From: Halorubrum sp. 48-1-W
Lineage (GTDB): Archaea > Halobacteriota > Halobacteria > Halobacteriales > Haloferacaceae
NCBI RefSeq assembly: GCF_003287355.1
Contig: NZ_QMIM01000037.1
Coordinates: forward strand, 1-46,718
Direction of reading: 5' to 3'
DNA: 46,718 nt
A program made the translations under genes and the position numbers. The notes under the pieces were generated by a model. It was not told the DNA's origin. It saw only the letters and a list, made by a program, of their open reading frames with translations, and did not search any database. Positions 1-8,821 of this stretch are shown piece after piece. Positions within the stretch are counted from its first letter, which is position 1, and each line of letters opens with the position of its first letter.

Positions 1-476
1 CCCTCGCGGGCGGTTCGCGCCCTCCGGGCGCTCACCGGCACGCCACCGCAGAATCATTCGTTCCTTCACCTGTACTGAGCGATCCGTACTTCGCCTGTAC
101 TGACCGCAACTGGGTCAGATTGTATCAATTATTAAGGATTTCAACAGAGCCGGAACTCTCGAGATGTAGCGTCTTCATCAAATCCGAAAGCGCTCTGTAC
201 GTCTTCGTCTCCACGGGATCGGGTCGACTCGGAAACGAGTACGGACACAAGATTTGGCTGGCTGAAGGCGATGAGACCGGCCACGGGGGAGGGCTCGTCG
301 ACGCTCGGCTGTCAGTGGAGGGGGACGCCGAGTGCGAGGTGTCTGTGGACTGATCCCGAAATTGCGCGTCGGGACCTCTCGGATTCACACAACCAAAAAT
401 GGTTACTTATTTTCGGAACATAACTGGTTGTCGTTTCTGGACAGGTTGATGGGTCTCGACGTATTGGCCCTGTACA
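1..476. other. Gene-poor upstream region of the transporter gene
   Basis: No convincing coding region is visible; the open frames here have no haloarchaeal codon character and no family resemblance. The decamer CCTGTACTGA occurs twice, at 69-78 and 94-103, 25 bp apart. An AT-rich stretch at 120-150 and another at 390-430 stand out from the GC-rich background. The second holds a small inverted repeat and a TATA-like CTTATTTT at 406-413, which would give a transcript start near 437 for the gene at 477. Confidence 0.5.
391..404. promoter_or_regulatory. Inverted repeat AACCA-N4-TGGTT in transporter promoter
   Basis: The 14-bp sequence AACCAAAAATGGTT has perfect 5-bp arms and lies directly upstream of the TATA-like CTTATTTT (406-413). 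A further ACTGGTTG occurs at 423-430. This position fits an operator for the molybdate/sulfate transporter at 477. No regulator is encoded nearby, so the assignment is inference. Confidence 0.3.
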
Positions 477-1565
477 GTGGCGTTTTCAACCGAGTATTGG
501 GGAGGACACTCGATCGAATTCTCCGTGGACGAGTTCACCGGGGCGATAGGGGATTCGGTTACGGTATTTCCAGTGGTCGTCGCTATCGCTGCCCTCTCGG
601 AGCTCTCGTTGACCCGTCTCCTTCTCGGGTTCGCGGTGTTCCAGGTCGTCTGGGGGCTCCACTACGGCCTGCCGATTTCGGTCGAACCGATGAAGGCGCT
701 CGCTGTACTCGTGATCGCGGGCACGCTCACGGCGAGCGAACTCGCCGTCGCGGGCCTCCTCGCCGGCGGCGTTCTCCTCCTCGTCGGCGCGACCGGGACA
801 CTGGGTCGGATCGAGCGGTACGTGGGTCAGCCGGTGATCCGGGGCGTTCAATTCGGCGTCGGGCTTATGCTTCTCGAAACGGGCATTCGACTGAGCCTCG
901 ACGGGTTGACGCTCGCGCTCCTCTCGATGGGCGTCGCGGCGGTCGTGACCGTCGCGGGCTACCGGAAGGCGAGCGCGCTCGTCGTCCTCTGTGTCGGCGT
1001 CGTCTTCACGGTCACACGGGTCGGCGTCCCGGCACCGCAACTTCCCGCGCTCACGGTCGGTCTTCCGAGTCCGTCGTCGATCTCCGTGACGGCGCTCGAA
1101 GGAACGGTCGCCCAACTCGCGATGACCGTCGGGAACGCCGCCGTCGCCACGTCGTTGCTCCTCTCGGACTACTACGACGCGGACGTGTCCGTCGACGAAC
1201 TCTCGACGAGCATGGGCGTGATGAATCTGGTCGCGATACCGCTCGGGGCGATGCCGATGTGCCACGGGAGTGGGGGTGTCGCCGGAAAGTACGCCTTCGG
1301 TGCCCGCACCGCCGGCTCGAACCTGATCCTCGGCGCGATGTACGCGGTCGCCGCCGTGCTGGCGGTCGGTATCGTGGCTGCGTTCCCCCTGCCGATGCTC
1401 GGCGTCGTCCTCGGGCTGATCGCTCTCGAGCTCGGGCGTGCGGGTCTCGACACCGATAACCTGCCCCTCACGATCGCGATCGGAGCGCTCGGTGTGGCGA
1501 CGAACATCGGTATCGCGTTCGTGGTGGGTGCCCTGGCATACCTCCTGTTCGAGCACCTGACGTAG
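477..1565 (+). CDS. MOT1-type molybdate/sulfate transporter
   Basis: This is a 362-residue polytopic membrane protein that most likely imports molybdate (or sulfate/tungstate). It carries hallmarks of the MOT1 branch of SulP-like permeases: an N-terminal GAIGDSVTVFP motif near residue 22, a YGLPISVEPMK motif near residue 62, and PMCHGSGG near residue 258, the signature of the family. About ten hydrophobic segments are visible, and there is no STAS domain, as expected for MOT1. The GTG at 477 is chosen because it puts a short polar leader before the GA-GD motif. The gene stands alone: no molybdenum cofactor or ABC molybdate genes flank it, and it converges on the ligase gene that ends at 1639. 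Family assignment is firm; the exact oxyanion is not visible. Confidence 0.85.
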   Translation: MAFSTEYWGGHSIEFSVDEFTGAIGDSVTVFPVVVAIAALSELSLTRLLLGFAVFQVVWGLHYGLPISVEPMKALAVLVIAGTLTASELAVAGLLAGGVLLLVGATGTLGRIERYVGQPVIRGVQFGVGLMLLETGIRLSLDGLTLALLSMGVAAVVTVAGYRKASALVVLCVGVVFTVTRVGVPAPQLPALTVGLPSPSSISVTALEGTVAQLAMTVGNAAVATSLLLSDYYDADVSVDELSTSMGVMNLVAIPLGAMPMCHGSGGVAGKYAFGARTAGSNLILGAMYAVAAVLAVGIVAAFPLPMLGVVLGLIALELGRAGLDTDNLPLTIAIGALGVATNIGIAFVVGALAYLLFEHLT

Positions 1566-1638
1566 GCGCTTCTCGGAGCGAGCCCTCGATCGGCGAACGG
1601 CGAAGCGTCGGCCCTCGTCGCCGGGGCTTTGGCGGTAC

Positions 1639-3147
1639 TCACAGTCGTTCTTCCAGCGCCTCCCGGTCGAGCTTCCCGACGGCGTTCCGCGGGAGCGCGT
1701 CGACGAAGGTCACCTCGCGCGGATGTTTGAACGCCGCGAGCTCCGCGAGAACGTGGTCTCTCACCTTCTCGGCGGTGAGATCGGTTTGAGGGAGGCGGTC
1801 GACGAACGCCACGGGTTTCGCCCCTTTCCACTCGTCGGGTTTCCCGACGACGGCGGCCTCGCGGACGTCGTCGAGTTCCTCGATGACGCCCTCGACCTCC
1901 TGGGGGTAGACGTTCTCGCCGCCGGTGATGATCGTGTAGTCGACCCTGTCGAGCACGTAGACGTAGCCGTCCTCGTCCACGCGGGCGTAGTCGCCGGTGT
2001 GGAACCACTCGTCGGTCCACTCGGCCTCGTGGTCGAGGTAGCCCGCCAGCATCGCCTCGCCACGAACCAGCAACTCGCCGGGTTCGCCCCTCGCGACTTC
2101 CGCACCGGTCGAGCGGTCGACGACCGTCGCCTCGATGAGCCGCCCGGAGGTCCGGCCGACGCTCGGAAACCGGCGCGCCCCACGTCGGTCCTCCCAGAGA
2201 CCGGCAGCGAAGGTCTCGGTCATGCCCCAGCCGTTGAGGACCGGAGCGCCGAGGAACGCCTCCGACCGCCGTATCAGGTCGGCGGACACCCCTGACCCGC
2301 CGATGACGCCCGTGCGCACGGAGGCCGTGTCGACCGATCGGTCTGCTGTCACGGCCAGCCAGTCTTTGAACATGGCCGGGACGCCGGAGAAGACGTTCAC
2401 GTCGTGGCTTTCCACGTCGTCGAGCGCCTCCTCGGGGTCCCACTCCTCGCGGAGGAGCAACTCCCCGCCCACCTTCAGCGTCGGCCCCAGGATCGTTCCG
2501 ATACCCGTACAGTGGTACAGCGGCATGACCGCGAGAAAGACGCTCCCGGGCTCCATCTCGTAGGAGACCACGGAAGCGTCGCTGACGGCGATCAGGTTGG
2601 CGTGCGTGTGAACTACGCCCTTCGGACGACCGGTCGATCCGCTCGTGTGGAGGACGAACGCCTCGCGCTCGCCCATCGTCTCGGGGACGGCAAAGGTGGG
2701 ACTGGCCGCGCGAACCGCGGCGTTCCACTCCCGAACGGCGTCCACGTTCGCACCGGTGCGAACGCCGAAGACGGTCACGTCCGACGTGTCAGTCTCGGTG
2801 AGCGCCTCGCGGACCACCGGGAGCGTCTCCCCGCAAGCGACGGCGGCGCTCGGAGCGACCTGGTCGATCAGCGACGCGACTTCCCGCCGCTTGAACCGAG
2901 TGTTCACGGGGACGACGACCGCCCGCCGTGCGAGCGACCCGAGCGTGGACGTGACGAAGTGATAGGTGTTCGGGAGCATCACCACGACGGCATCGCCGTC
3001 GTCGACCCCGGCATCGCCGAGGAGGTTGGCCGCCGAGCGGACGTCGTCGAGCAGTTCCTCGTAGGTCCATGCCGTACCGCTCTCGCGGACGGCGACCCGA
3101 CCGGGAAACGCGCGTTCGTTCGATGTCAGGTAGTCGAGGTAGTTCAT
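1639..3147 (-). CDS. AMP-forming acyl-CoA synthetase
   Basis: This 502-residue member of the class I adenylate-forming superfamily activates a carboxylic acid with ATP and CoA. The P-loop reads HTSGSTGRPKGVVHTH, followed by GWGMTE, a YVLDRVDYTIITGGENVYP hinge region and a C-terminal RNAVGKLDRE containing the catalytic lysine. I start at the ATG at 3147 rather than 48 nt upstream, because the adenylation domain begins at once with an N-terminal MNYLDYL helix. It is divergently transcribed from the acyl-CoA dehydrogenase at 3297 across a 149-bp shared promoter, so the pair probably acts in sequence in fatty- or branched/aromatic-acid catabolism. The acyl chain specificity cannot be read from the sequence. 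Confidence 0.9.
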   Translation of the reverse strand: MNYLDYLTSNERAFPGRVAVRESGTAWTYEELLDDVRSAANLLGDAGVDDGDAVVVMLPNTYHFVTSTLGSLARRAVVVPVNTRFKRREVASLIDQVAPSAAVACGETLPVVREALTETDTSDVTVFGVRTGANVDAVREWNAAVRAASPTFAVPETMGEREAFVLHTSGSTGRPKGVVHTHANLIAVSDASVVSYEMEPGSVFLAVMPLYHCTGIGTILGPTLKVGGELLLREEWDPEEALDDVESHDVNVFSGVPAMFKDWLAVTADRSVDTASVRTGVIGGSGVSADLIRRSEAFLGAPVLNGWGMTETFAAGLWEDRRGARRFPSVGRTSGRLIEATVVDRSTGAEVARGEPGELLVRGEAMLAGYLDHEAEWTDEWFHTGDYARVDEDGYVYVLDRVDYTIITGGENVYPQEVEGVIEELDDVREAAVVGKPDEWKGAKPVAFVDRLPQTDLTAEKVRDHVLAELAAFKHPREVTFVDALPRNAVGKLDREALEERL

Positions 3148-3296
3148 TGGTGACGGTGCCCACGGATCTCGCCGATACCCGGACCCGTGTAACATCGGAA
3201 CAAAATAGTTGCGGTGGTAACCGCGAAAGCCCGCCCGCGGACGAGCGCGTCGTCGCCGCCGGTAATTATATCCGGAACACGTCGATACCGGTTCGC
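3148..3296. promoter_or_regulatory. Divergent promoter region, ligase / acyl-CoA dehydrogenase
   Basis: For the rightward gene a TATA-like AATTATAT lies at 3264-3271, about 27-30 nt before the ATG at 3297, implying a leaderless mRNA. For the leftward gene the AT-rich AACAAAATAGTT at 3199-3210 is the best box. Between them lies an inverted repeat GCGGT-GGTA-ACCGC at 3211-3224, a plausible shared operator. Confidence 0.5.
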
Positions 3297-4430
3297 ATGG
3301 AACTGACCGACGAGGAGCGGTTCATCGAACGACACGTGCGCGAGTTCGGCCGCGAGGAGATCGAACCGGTCGCGGTCGAGTACGAACGCGAGGGCCGTTA
3401 CCCCTGGGACGTGATCGAGACCGCCGCCGAGGCGGACCTGCTAGCTCCCAGACTCGACGAGTCGGTCGGTGGCGCGGGACTCGACGTCGTGGCCTCCCTG
3501 CTGGTGAACGAGGAACTCCACCGGGCTGACCCGGGTATCGCCGAGTCGGTTACGTCGACGACGTTCGGCTGTGAACCGCTCGTCGAGTACGGCCGTGACG
3601 GACACGTCGAGGAGTGGGTTCGACCCGCCACCCGAGGCGAGGCGGTCACGGGGGTCGCGATGACCGAACCCGAGGCGGGTTCCGACTTCGCCACCATCCG
3701 GACGACTGCCGAACGTGACGGAAACGAGTACGTGCTGAACGGCGACAAGGTGTTCATCAGCAACGGGAGCGTCGCCGACGTCCTCGTCGTGTACGCCCGC
3801 ACGAACGAGACGGAGGAGCCCCACCGTGGTATCTCGGCCTTCGTCGTCCCGACGGACCGGGAGGGGGTCGACCGGACGTCGATGGACGGGTATCTCGGGC
3901 CGGCCCCGACCGACGTCGCTCAAGTGTTCCTGAACGACGTGCGCGTGCCCGTTGAAGACCGCCTCGGGGACGAAGGCGACGGCTTCTATCAGGCGATGGC
4001 CTTCCTCGACGAGGCCCGCCTGGAGGTGGCGGCGGCGTCGATCGGCGCTGCCCGCGGTGCGATGGACCTGCTCAGCGAGTACATCACCGAACGGGAGGCG
4101 TTCGGCGACGCCGTCGCCGAGAAGCAGGCCGTTCGCCACCGGGTTGCGGACCTGGAGACGCGACTCGACGCCGCCCGGGCGCTCGTCTACGAGGTCGGGC
4201 GTGACCTCGAGCGCGACGGGGAGGTCGACTCCGACCGATCGGCGAAGGCGAAGCTGCTGGCGACCACGCTTCTGGAGGACGTTACGAGCGAGGCCGTCCA
4301 ACTCCACGGCGGGTACGGCGTCTTCGACGAGTACCGCGTCGAGACGTTCTTCCGCTTCTCGAAGATCCCACAGATATACGAGGGAACCAACGAGATACTG
4401 CGCGAGGTAATCGCGGAACGGACGCTATGA
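3297..4430 (+). CDS. Acyl-CoA dehydrogenase
   Basis: A 377-residue FAD enzyme that introduces an alpha-beta double bond into acyl-CoA thioesters. The middle domain shows the FAD/substrate motif VAMTEPEAGSDFATIR near residue 120, and the C-terminal helical domain shows AVQLHGGYGV and IYEGTNEILRE with the glutamate used as catalytic base. Length is typical for the family. The ATG at 3297 begins MELTDEE, the usual N-terminus, and follows a TATA-like box at the right distance; the open frame extends 76 codons upstream but that part looks like noncoding DNA. It overlaps the next gene by 4 nt (ATGA), so the two are cotranslated. The partner electron-transfer flavoprotein is not in the window. Confidence 0.93.
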   Translation: MELTDEERFIERHVREFGREEIEPVAVEYEREGRYPWDVIETAAEADLLAPRLDESVGGAGLDVVASLLVNEELHRADPGIAESVTSTTFGCEPLVEYGRDGHVEEWVRPATRGEAVTGVAMTEPEAGSDFATIRTTAERDGNEYVLNGDKVFISNGSVADVLVVYARTNETEEPHRGISAFVVPTDREGVDRTSMDGYLGPAPTDVAQVFLNDVRVPVEDRLGDEGDGFYQAMAFLDEARLEVAAASIGAARGAMDLLSEYITEREAFGDAVAEKQAVRHRVADLETRLDAARALVYEVGRDLERDGEVDSDRSAKAKLLATTLLEDVTSEAVQLHGGYGVFDEYRVETFFRFSKIPQIYEGTNEILREVIAERTL

Positions 4431-5422
4431 CAATGAACGTAGGAATCAACGTCAGCGACATCGATCACGACCTGACGCTCGACCTCGCCCGTCGCGCCGA
4501 ACGGGCCGAACTCGAGAGCGTCTTGCTCGGCGAGACCTGGGGCTGGGAGGCGTTCACGTTGCTCGGGGAACTCGCACAGGTAACCGAAACCGTCACGCTC
4601 GGAACGGGCATCGTCCCGGTCTACTCGCGATCGCCCGCGTTGCTGGGGCAGGCCGCTGCGACGGCCGCTCGGGCCACGGACGGTCGGTTCCTCCTCGGGA
4701 TCGGCGTCAGCGGTCCCGCCGTCATCGAGAACTGGCACGGCGTCGAGTTCGACCGTCCCGTCGGTCGGACGGCGGAGACCGTTCGGATCGTCAAGCGGGT
4801 CCTCTCCGGCGAGGTCGTCGACCACGACGGAACGGACTTCGACCTCTCGGGCTTCCGGCTCAGGGTGGACCCCCCGGGCGACGTCCCCGTCTACGTCGGC
4901 GCGCTCGGGAAGACGAACGTCCGGATGGCCGGCGCCGAGGCCGACGGTTGGATGCCCGTGTTCATGCCCGAGGGACGGTTCGAGGAGCTCTACGAGGAGT
5001 TCCGCGACAGCGCGGAGGGCCGGGGACGCGACCCGGACGAACTGACCGTCGTCCCCAATACCGTCGCGGCCGTGGCGGAGGACGGCGAAGCCGCTCGCGA
5101 CAAGGTCCGACACCACATCGCGTTCTACGTCGGCACGATGGGGTCGTTCTACCACCGGATGCTCTCGGAGGCCGGGTACGAAGACGAGGCCGACGCGATC
5201 CGGGACGCCTGGCGAAACGAGGGGCCGGAGGCCGCGACCGAGCGGGTCCCCGACGCGGTCGTCGACGCGTCAGCCGTCGCCGGCACGCCCGAAGGGACGG
5301 CCGAACGCCTGGCGGACTACGAGGACCTCGGCGTCGACGGGCTCTCGCTGTACTTCCCGCGGCGTGCGGACGCGGACCTCATGCGCGAGACGGTCGACCA
5401 CCTGGGAGCGCTCACGGAGTGA
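4427..5422 (+). CDS. LLM-class F420-dependent oxidoreductase (Mer-like)
   Basis: A 331-residue luciferase-like monooxygenase fold (TIM barrel) protein, in haloarchaea usually F420-dependent and often labelled 5,10-methylenetetrahydromethanopterin reductase. The N-terminal strand MNVGINVSD, the GTGIVPVYSRSPALLGQAAATA segment region near residues 61-82 and FLLGIGVSG near residue 89 are characteristic of the family. Start is the ATG at 4427, overlapping the stop of the dehydrogenase; an in-frame ATG at 4433 is an alternative. Since haloarchaea are not methanogens, a reductase role in the upstream acyl-CoA catabolic module is more plausible than true Mer activity. The substrate is unknown. Confidence 0.85.
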   Translation: MTMNVGINVSDIDHDLTLDLARRAERAELESVLLGETWGWEAFTLLGELAQVTETVTLGTGIVPVYSRSPALLGQAAATAARATDGRFLLGIGVSGPAVIENWHGVEFDRPVGRTAETVRIVKRVLSGEVVDHDGTDFDLSGFRLRVDPPGDVPVYVGALGKTNVRMAGAEADGWMPVFMPEGRFEELYEEFRDSAEGRGRDPDELTVVPNTVAAVAEDGEAARDKVRHHIAFYVGTMGSFYHRMLSEAGYEDEADAIRDAWRNEGPEAATERVPDAVVDASAVAGTPEGTAERLADYEDLGVDGLSLYFPRRADADLMRETVDHLGALTE

Positions 5423-5453
5423 GTCGGATCGGCCGAATCCGTGGGCTCTCCCC

Positions 5454-6761
5454 TCAACAGGAACAGTAGTACTCGCGGTCGAGGAACGCCGTCTCGAAGA
5501 GCTTCGCTGCCGGTCCCGGATCGGACGGGCGGTAGACCCCTGTCGTCAGGTCGCCCTCTCGTTCGAAGGAGCCGGAGACGAGCCGTCGCCAGTCGTCGCC
5601 CGACAGCTGGTCCCAGAAGGGGTCGTCGCCGGCGAGAAGCGCGAGGTAGTCGCGCAGGTACACCCAGCGGGTCGACCCGTTCGGGTCCGCGCCGTCGGCG
5701 TCGTACTCCGCGTCGGTGACGGACGCGTACGCGGCCATGGGGAGGTTCGCGCCCGCGTCGACCGGTAGCGAGATCCACTTCCACGGCCGGGTGTTGACGT
5801 CGAGAAGCAGGAACTCCTCGCGTTCGTCGTCGTAGACGAACTCCGCCTCGCTGATCCCGTGGTAGCCCGCGTCTTCGAGGACGGCGAGCGCACGCTCCTC
5901 GATCGCCGGCTCGTCGGCGATCTCGACGAGACAGGAGGTGCCGAACTGGAGCGGATACCGAACCACAGCGTTGCCGACGACCGCGAGCGCGTCGTCGACG
6001 CCCGACGGCGGGACGTACGACGCCAGCGAGTGGTCCCTCCCGGTCGCGACGTCGACGCGCTTCTGGGCCATCACCTCGACGCCCTCGTCGGCCGCGGCCG
6101 TGACGGCCTCCTCGAACTCCTCGCGGTCCGCGACGGTGAGTACGTTCGTGCCGAACGCCTCCTCGAACTCGCGTTTGCGTGCGGGCTTCACCACGAGCGG
6201 GAAGCCGAGCGCGTCGACCGCCTCCTCGAGGGAGCCCTCGTCGATCGCCCCCGAATCCCCGTCCGAACCGCCTCCGAGCCGGTACGTCTCCGGGTAGGGG
6301 ACCCCGAGCTGTTCGCAGGTCGCGTACAGCTGCGACTTGTTCAACACGTCGTCGACCGTGTCGATCCCGGCGTACGGGAGCCGGACCCCGTCCGGCTCGG
6401 CCTCGGCGTACGCGAGCGCCCACTCGTCCATACAGCCGAACGCAACCGCCTCGGTGCCGGCGGCGTCGACGATCGCCTCCACGTCCTCGCGGAAGCCGTC
6501 GAGGTCCTCGAGCGGGTAGGTGACCGCGCCGGCGAAGTCGACGGCCTCGGACGGTGGCGCGAGCCCGTCGTGGGTGACCGGCTCGGTTCCGTCGCCGGCC
6601 GTTCGGTCGAGCGCGATCACGGGTACGCCGTGGGCGTCGAGCGCGCGGGCGACCCCGAGGCCGGTGATGTGCGCGTTGCTGACGAGCGCGGGCGGGCGGT
6701 CGAACGACGCGTCCGCGAGCGCGTCGATCAAGGTCTCGGTCGCGCGGAAGCGGTCTGCCAT
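5454..6761 (-). CDS. ATP-grasp carboxylate-amine ligase-like protein
   Basis: A 435-residue ATP-grasp protein. The first ~120 residues form a pre-ATP-grasp Rossmann-like domain (ALVSNAHITGLGVARALDAHGVPVIALD region). The ATP-binding core follows with FPLVVKPARKREF near residue 187. The metal-binding strand is EFLLLDVNTRPWKWI, whose D-x-N-x-R-P motif matches D-aspartate-ligase-like and related carboxylate-amine ligases. The protein ends in an unusual Cys-Ser-Cys. The start ATG at 6761 precedes the conserved domain; the longer open frame upstream is antisense to the divergent gene at 6892. Substrates are unknown. It converges on the LLM gene with a 31-bp gap. Confidence 0.8.
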   Translation of the reverse strand: MADRFRATETLIDALADASFDRPPALVSNAHITGLGVARALDAHGVPVIALDRTAGDGTEPVTHDGLAPPSEAVDFAGAVTYPLEDLDGFREDVEAIVDAAGTEAVAFGCMDEWALAYAEAEPDGVRLPYAGIDTVDDVLNKSQLYATCEQLGVPYPETYRLGGGSDGDSGAIDEGSLEEAVDALGFPLVVKPARKREFEEAFGTNVLTVADREEFEEAVTAAADEGVEVMAQKRVDVATGRDHSLASYVPPSGVDDALAVVGNAVVRYPLQFGTSCLVEIADEPAIEERALAVLEDAGYHGISEAEFVYDDEREEFLLLDVNTRPWKWISLPVDAGANLPMAAYASVTDAEYDADGADPNGSTRWVYLRDYLALLAGDDPFWDQLSGDDWRRLVSGSFEREGDLTTGVYRPSDPGPAAKLFETAFLDREYYCSC

Positions 6762-6891
6762 ACGCTCCCTCGCGCGTCCCGATACAAAAGGGACACCAGT
6801 ACCGGTCCGACGTGCCCTCATCGGTGACGACCGGCAGTCCTCTCCGCCCGCGACGCGGGCCTTTTGTACGACGCAGCCCCTCAGTCGTGGT

Positions 6892-7404
6892 ATGCGCGAG
6901 AGCGAACGCGAGCTCCCGGACCGGGTCCGGCGGGCCTTCCGCGACCACGGGTCGTTCGAACCGGCCGGCGAGGGGGTCTGGACCTCGACGACGACCGCCT
7001 TCGACGCCGACGTCGAAGCGTCAGCCGAGGACGACGGTCGGGTCCGGTTTTCGGTCACCGTCCGCGTCCCGACGCTGTCGGCGGTGACCGTCGGCGAGGT
7101 GGCCGACGTGGTCGAGACGGGCTGGTACGAGACCTTCGAGCGGCGCGTCGTCGACGTCGGTGGCCTCACCCGCGGGGACCACGAGTTCGATCCGCGAGTC
7201 GAGCGCGACGGCGGGACGGTCGTCGTGTCGTTCACGCTGACCGACCTGAACGAGCGTCGCGGCGTCGACGACGCGGGCGCGCTGATCGACTTCGTCGAGG
7301 GGACCTACGTCCAGGGGGTGATCCCCGGCTACGAGTACACGGAACCCGTCGCGGGGCTCATCTCCTCGGCCAGACGGCAGGGCGGCGGCTCCGAGGGGTT
7401 CTGA
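6892..7404 (+). CDS. Conserved haloarchaeal protein (DUF5813-like)
   Basis: A 170-residue acidic soluble protein with no signal peptide or membrane segment. It begins with a short helical part (RELPDRVRRAFRDHG) and continues as beta-rich sequence ending in GYEYTEPVAGLISSARRQGG. It resembles proteins common in haloarchaea annotated as DUF5813, but I am recalling that label and cannot verify it. The ATG at 6892 is chosen because the longer frame upstream overlaps the start of the divergent ATP-grasp gene and has noncoding composition. The TTTTGTACG at 6862-6870 may be its TATA-like box, giving a leaderless mRNA. No function can be assigned. Confidence 0.75.
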   Translation: MRESERELPDRVRRAFRDHGSFEPAGEGVWTSTTTAFDADVEASAEDDGRVRFSVTVRVPTLSAVTVGEVADVVETGWYETFERRVVDVGGLTRGDHEFDPRVERDGGTVVVSFTLTDLNERRGVDDAGALIDFVEGTYVQGVIPGYEYTEPVAGLISSARRQGGGSEGF

Positions 7405-7502
7405 GTCGTGGACCGGACGCGAACGGCGCGACTGCCCGCCCCGGTCGTCGGCCGGCCGGCACGCGTCGATAGGGGCAAAAGCGGGGGGGCCGTAGCGCGG
7501 GT

Positions 7503-7823
7503 ATGATAGCGCTCTTCGGGTTCGCGAGCCTGCTCGCGCTCGTCGCTTTCCACACGCTGGTCGCCGGGGTGACGACCCGGTTTTTCAGGCTCAGGCTGAA
7601 CACGTCGTGGGGGTGGGTGGTGTACACGGTCGTCCTGACGCCGATGTTGCTCTTCGTCTCGACGCTGTTTTTCACCGGCATCGGGGTCGGCGCGGGCGTC
7701 GACCTCGTCAGTCCGACGATCGTCGTCTCGGCGCTCGTCGTCCTCCCGCTCGTACTCGGCGTCGCGATCGACTACCTCTACGTACCGCCGCCCGAGGAGT
7801 ACGAGCTCCCCGATACGCGGTGA
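7503..7823 (+). CDS. Small haloarchaeal membrane protein, unknown function
   Basis: A 106-residue hydrophobic protein with three clear membrane segments (about residues 4-24, 38-60 and 67-90) and a short cytoplasmic-type tail PPPEEYELPDTR. The loop WGWVVYTVVLTP between segments is the sort of motif shared by small conserved haloarchaeal membrane proteins. It follows the preceding gene in the same direction after a 98-bp gap. No catalytic residues are visible, and I do not recognise a function. Confidence 0.7.
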   Translation: MIALFGFASLLALVAFHTLVAGVTTRFFRLRLNTSWGWVVYTVVLTPMLLFVSTLFFTGIGVGAGVDLVSPTIVVSALVVLPLVLGVAIDYLYVPPPEEYELPDTR

Positions 7824-7901
7824 GCACGCGAGAGGGTGGGGCGTCACGTACCGGGGACGGCACACGGGAGGCGTCACGTCGCGAACGCGGTCGATCACAG
7901 C

Positions 7902-7961
7902 CGCGCCCGCACCACAGCCCCGCCACTCCGCGCCCGCACCACAGCCCCGCTACTCCGCGTC
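7902..7961. repeat. 27-bp tandem repeat, 2.2 copies, at the 3' end of tmk
   Basis: Two 27-bp units at 7902-7928 and 7929-7955 differ by one base; a third begins at 7956. The second unit overlaps the stop codon of the thymidylate kinase gene (7950-7952), so the duplication appears to have copied the gene's tail outward. Confidence 0.85.
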
Positions 7962-8549
7962 CGCGAGGAGGGACGCGACGACGTCTTCGACGCGGGCGAT
8001 CACGTCCTCGGGGGCTCGCGTGGCGTCGACACGAACGAACCGTTCGGGCTCGGCGTCGATCAGGCGCTCGTAGTTCTCTCGAACCGCGGCGAGGTAGCCG
8101 TCCCGCTCGAACTTGTCCGTCCGACCCGATCGGTCGGCGGCGGTCGACGCGTCCAGGTCGAGGTAGATCGTCGCGTCAGGCGGGCGCGAGAAGGCGGCGT
8201 GGATCCCCCGGATGTACTCCATCGGTCGGGTGATCTCGAGCTCGCTCTCGGCGAGCGTCGCAGCCTGATACGCGAACCGGGAGTCGGAGTACCGGTCCGA
8301 GACGACGAGGTTCCCCGCAGCGAGGGCGGGCCGGACCGTCCCCGAGAGGTGGTCGGCGTGGTCGGCTGTGTACAAGAAGAGCTCGGCGAGCGGGTCGGCG
8401 TCGGCGTCGTCCATCGAGCGGTACACCGCGTCGCCGTACCAGCTGTCGGTCGGTTCGCGGGTGAAGACGGCCTCCGGGTGGACGTCCTTCAACGCCTCCC
8501 ACACGGTCGTCTTTCCGCTCCCGTCCAGTCCCTCCAGCGTGATCAGCAT
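7950..8549 (-). CDS. tmk: Thymidylate kinase (dTMP kinase)
   Basis: A 199-residue P-loop kinase converting dTMP to dTDP for DNA synthesis. It opens with [15 protein letters not shown] (Walker A), has [11 protein letters not shown] with the Asp/Arg-type substrate motif near residue 29, and [11 protein letters not shown] near residue 90, which is the diagnostic dTMP-kinase DRY segment. The lid region [10 protein letters not shown] follows. Length matches the family. The start ATG at 8549 lies right at the first beta strand; upstream in-frame sequence is noncoding. The gene is divergent from gcvH and its 3' end is embedded in a 27-bp tandem repeat. Confidence 0.95.
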   Translation of the reverse strand: MLITLEGLDGSGKTTVWEALKDVHPEAVFTREPTDSWYGDAVYRSMDDADADPLAELFLYTADHADHLSGTVRPALAAGNLVVSDRYSDSRFAYQAATLAESELEITRPMEYIRGIHAAFSRPPDATIYLDLDASTAADRSGRTDKFERDGYLAAVRENYERLIDAEPERFVRVDATRAPEDVIARVEDVVASLLADAE

Positions 8550-8683
8550 GATCGTGTTCCGGCCCGCCGGGAGAATAAACCGTCGGGATGCGGTCGTGTC
8601 GGATCGTTCCCGAGCCGATCGGGACCTGCTTCGAGACCGCGCGGGGCGACTCGGTACCGCCGACACTCGACCGCCGGGAACAC

Positions 8684-8821
8684 ACCTTTTATCTCCCCGT
8701 CCTCGATAGGAACACACACGCAAATCGCGGACCACGTCCGACCGAGACCCCCTTCGATCCGAGCCCCGTAACGCTCGGTCCGAGCGCGGTGAAGTCGGCG
8801 CGTGCCGCGGTCGATCCCACA
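8684..8821 (+). promoter_or_regulatory. Promoter and ~100-nt leader of the gcv operon
   Basis: The best TATA-like box for gcvH is CCTTTTATC at 8685-8693, which would start transcription near 8718 and leave a leader of about 100 nt, unusual beside the many leaderless genes here. I see no known riboswitch class in it. A promoter closer to the ATG at 8822 is not evident. Boundaries are estimated. Confidence 0.4.

Noticed and set aside
486-1556. 356-codon minus-strand open frame opposite the MOT1 gene
   Set aside because: Composition (Asp/Arg/Glu/His-rich with no domain) is typical of antisense frames in high-GC genomes.
8700-8821. Glycine riboswitch before gcvH
   Set aside because: I could not fold the leader into the known glycine aptamer, and that class is not established in haloarchaea.
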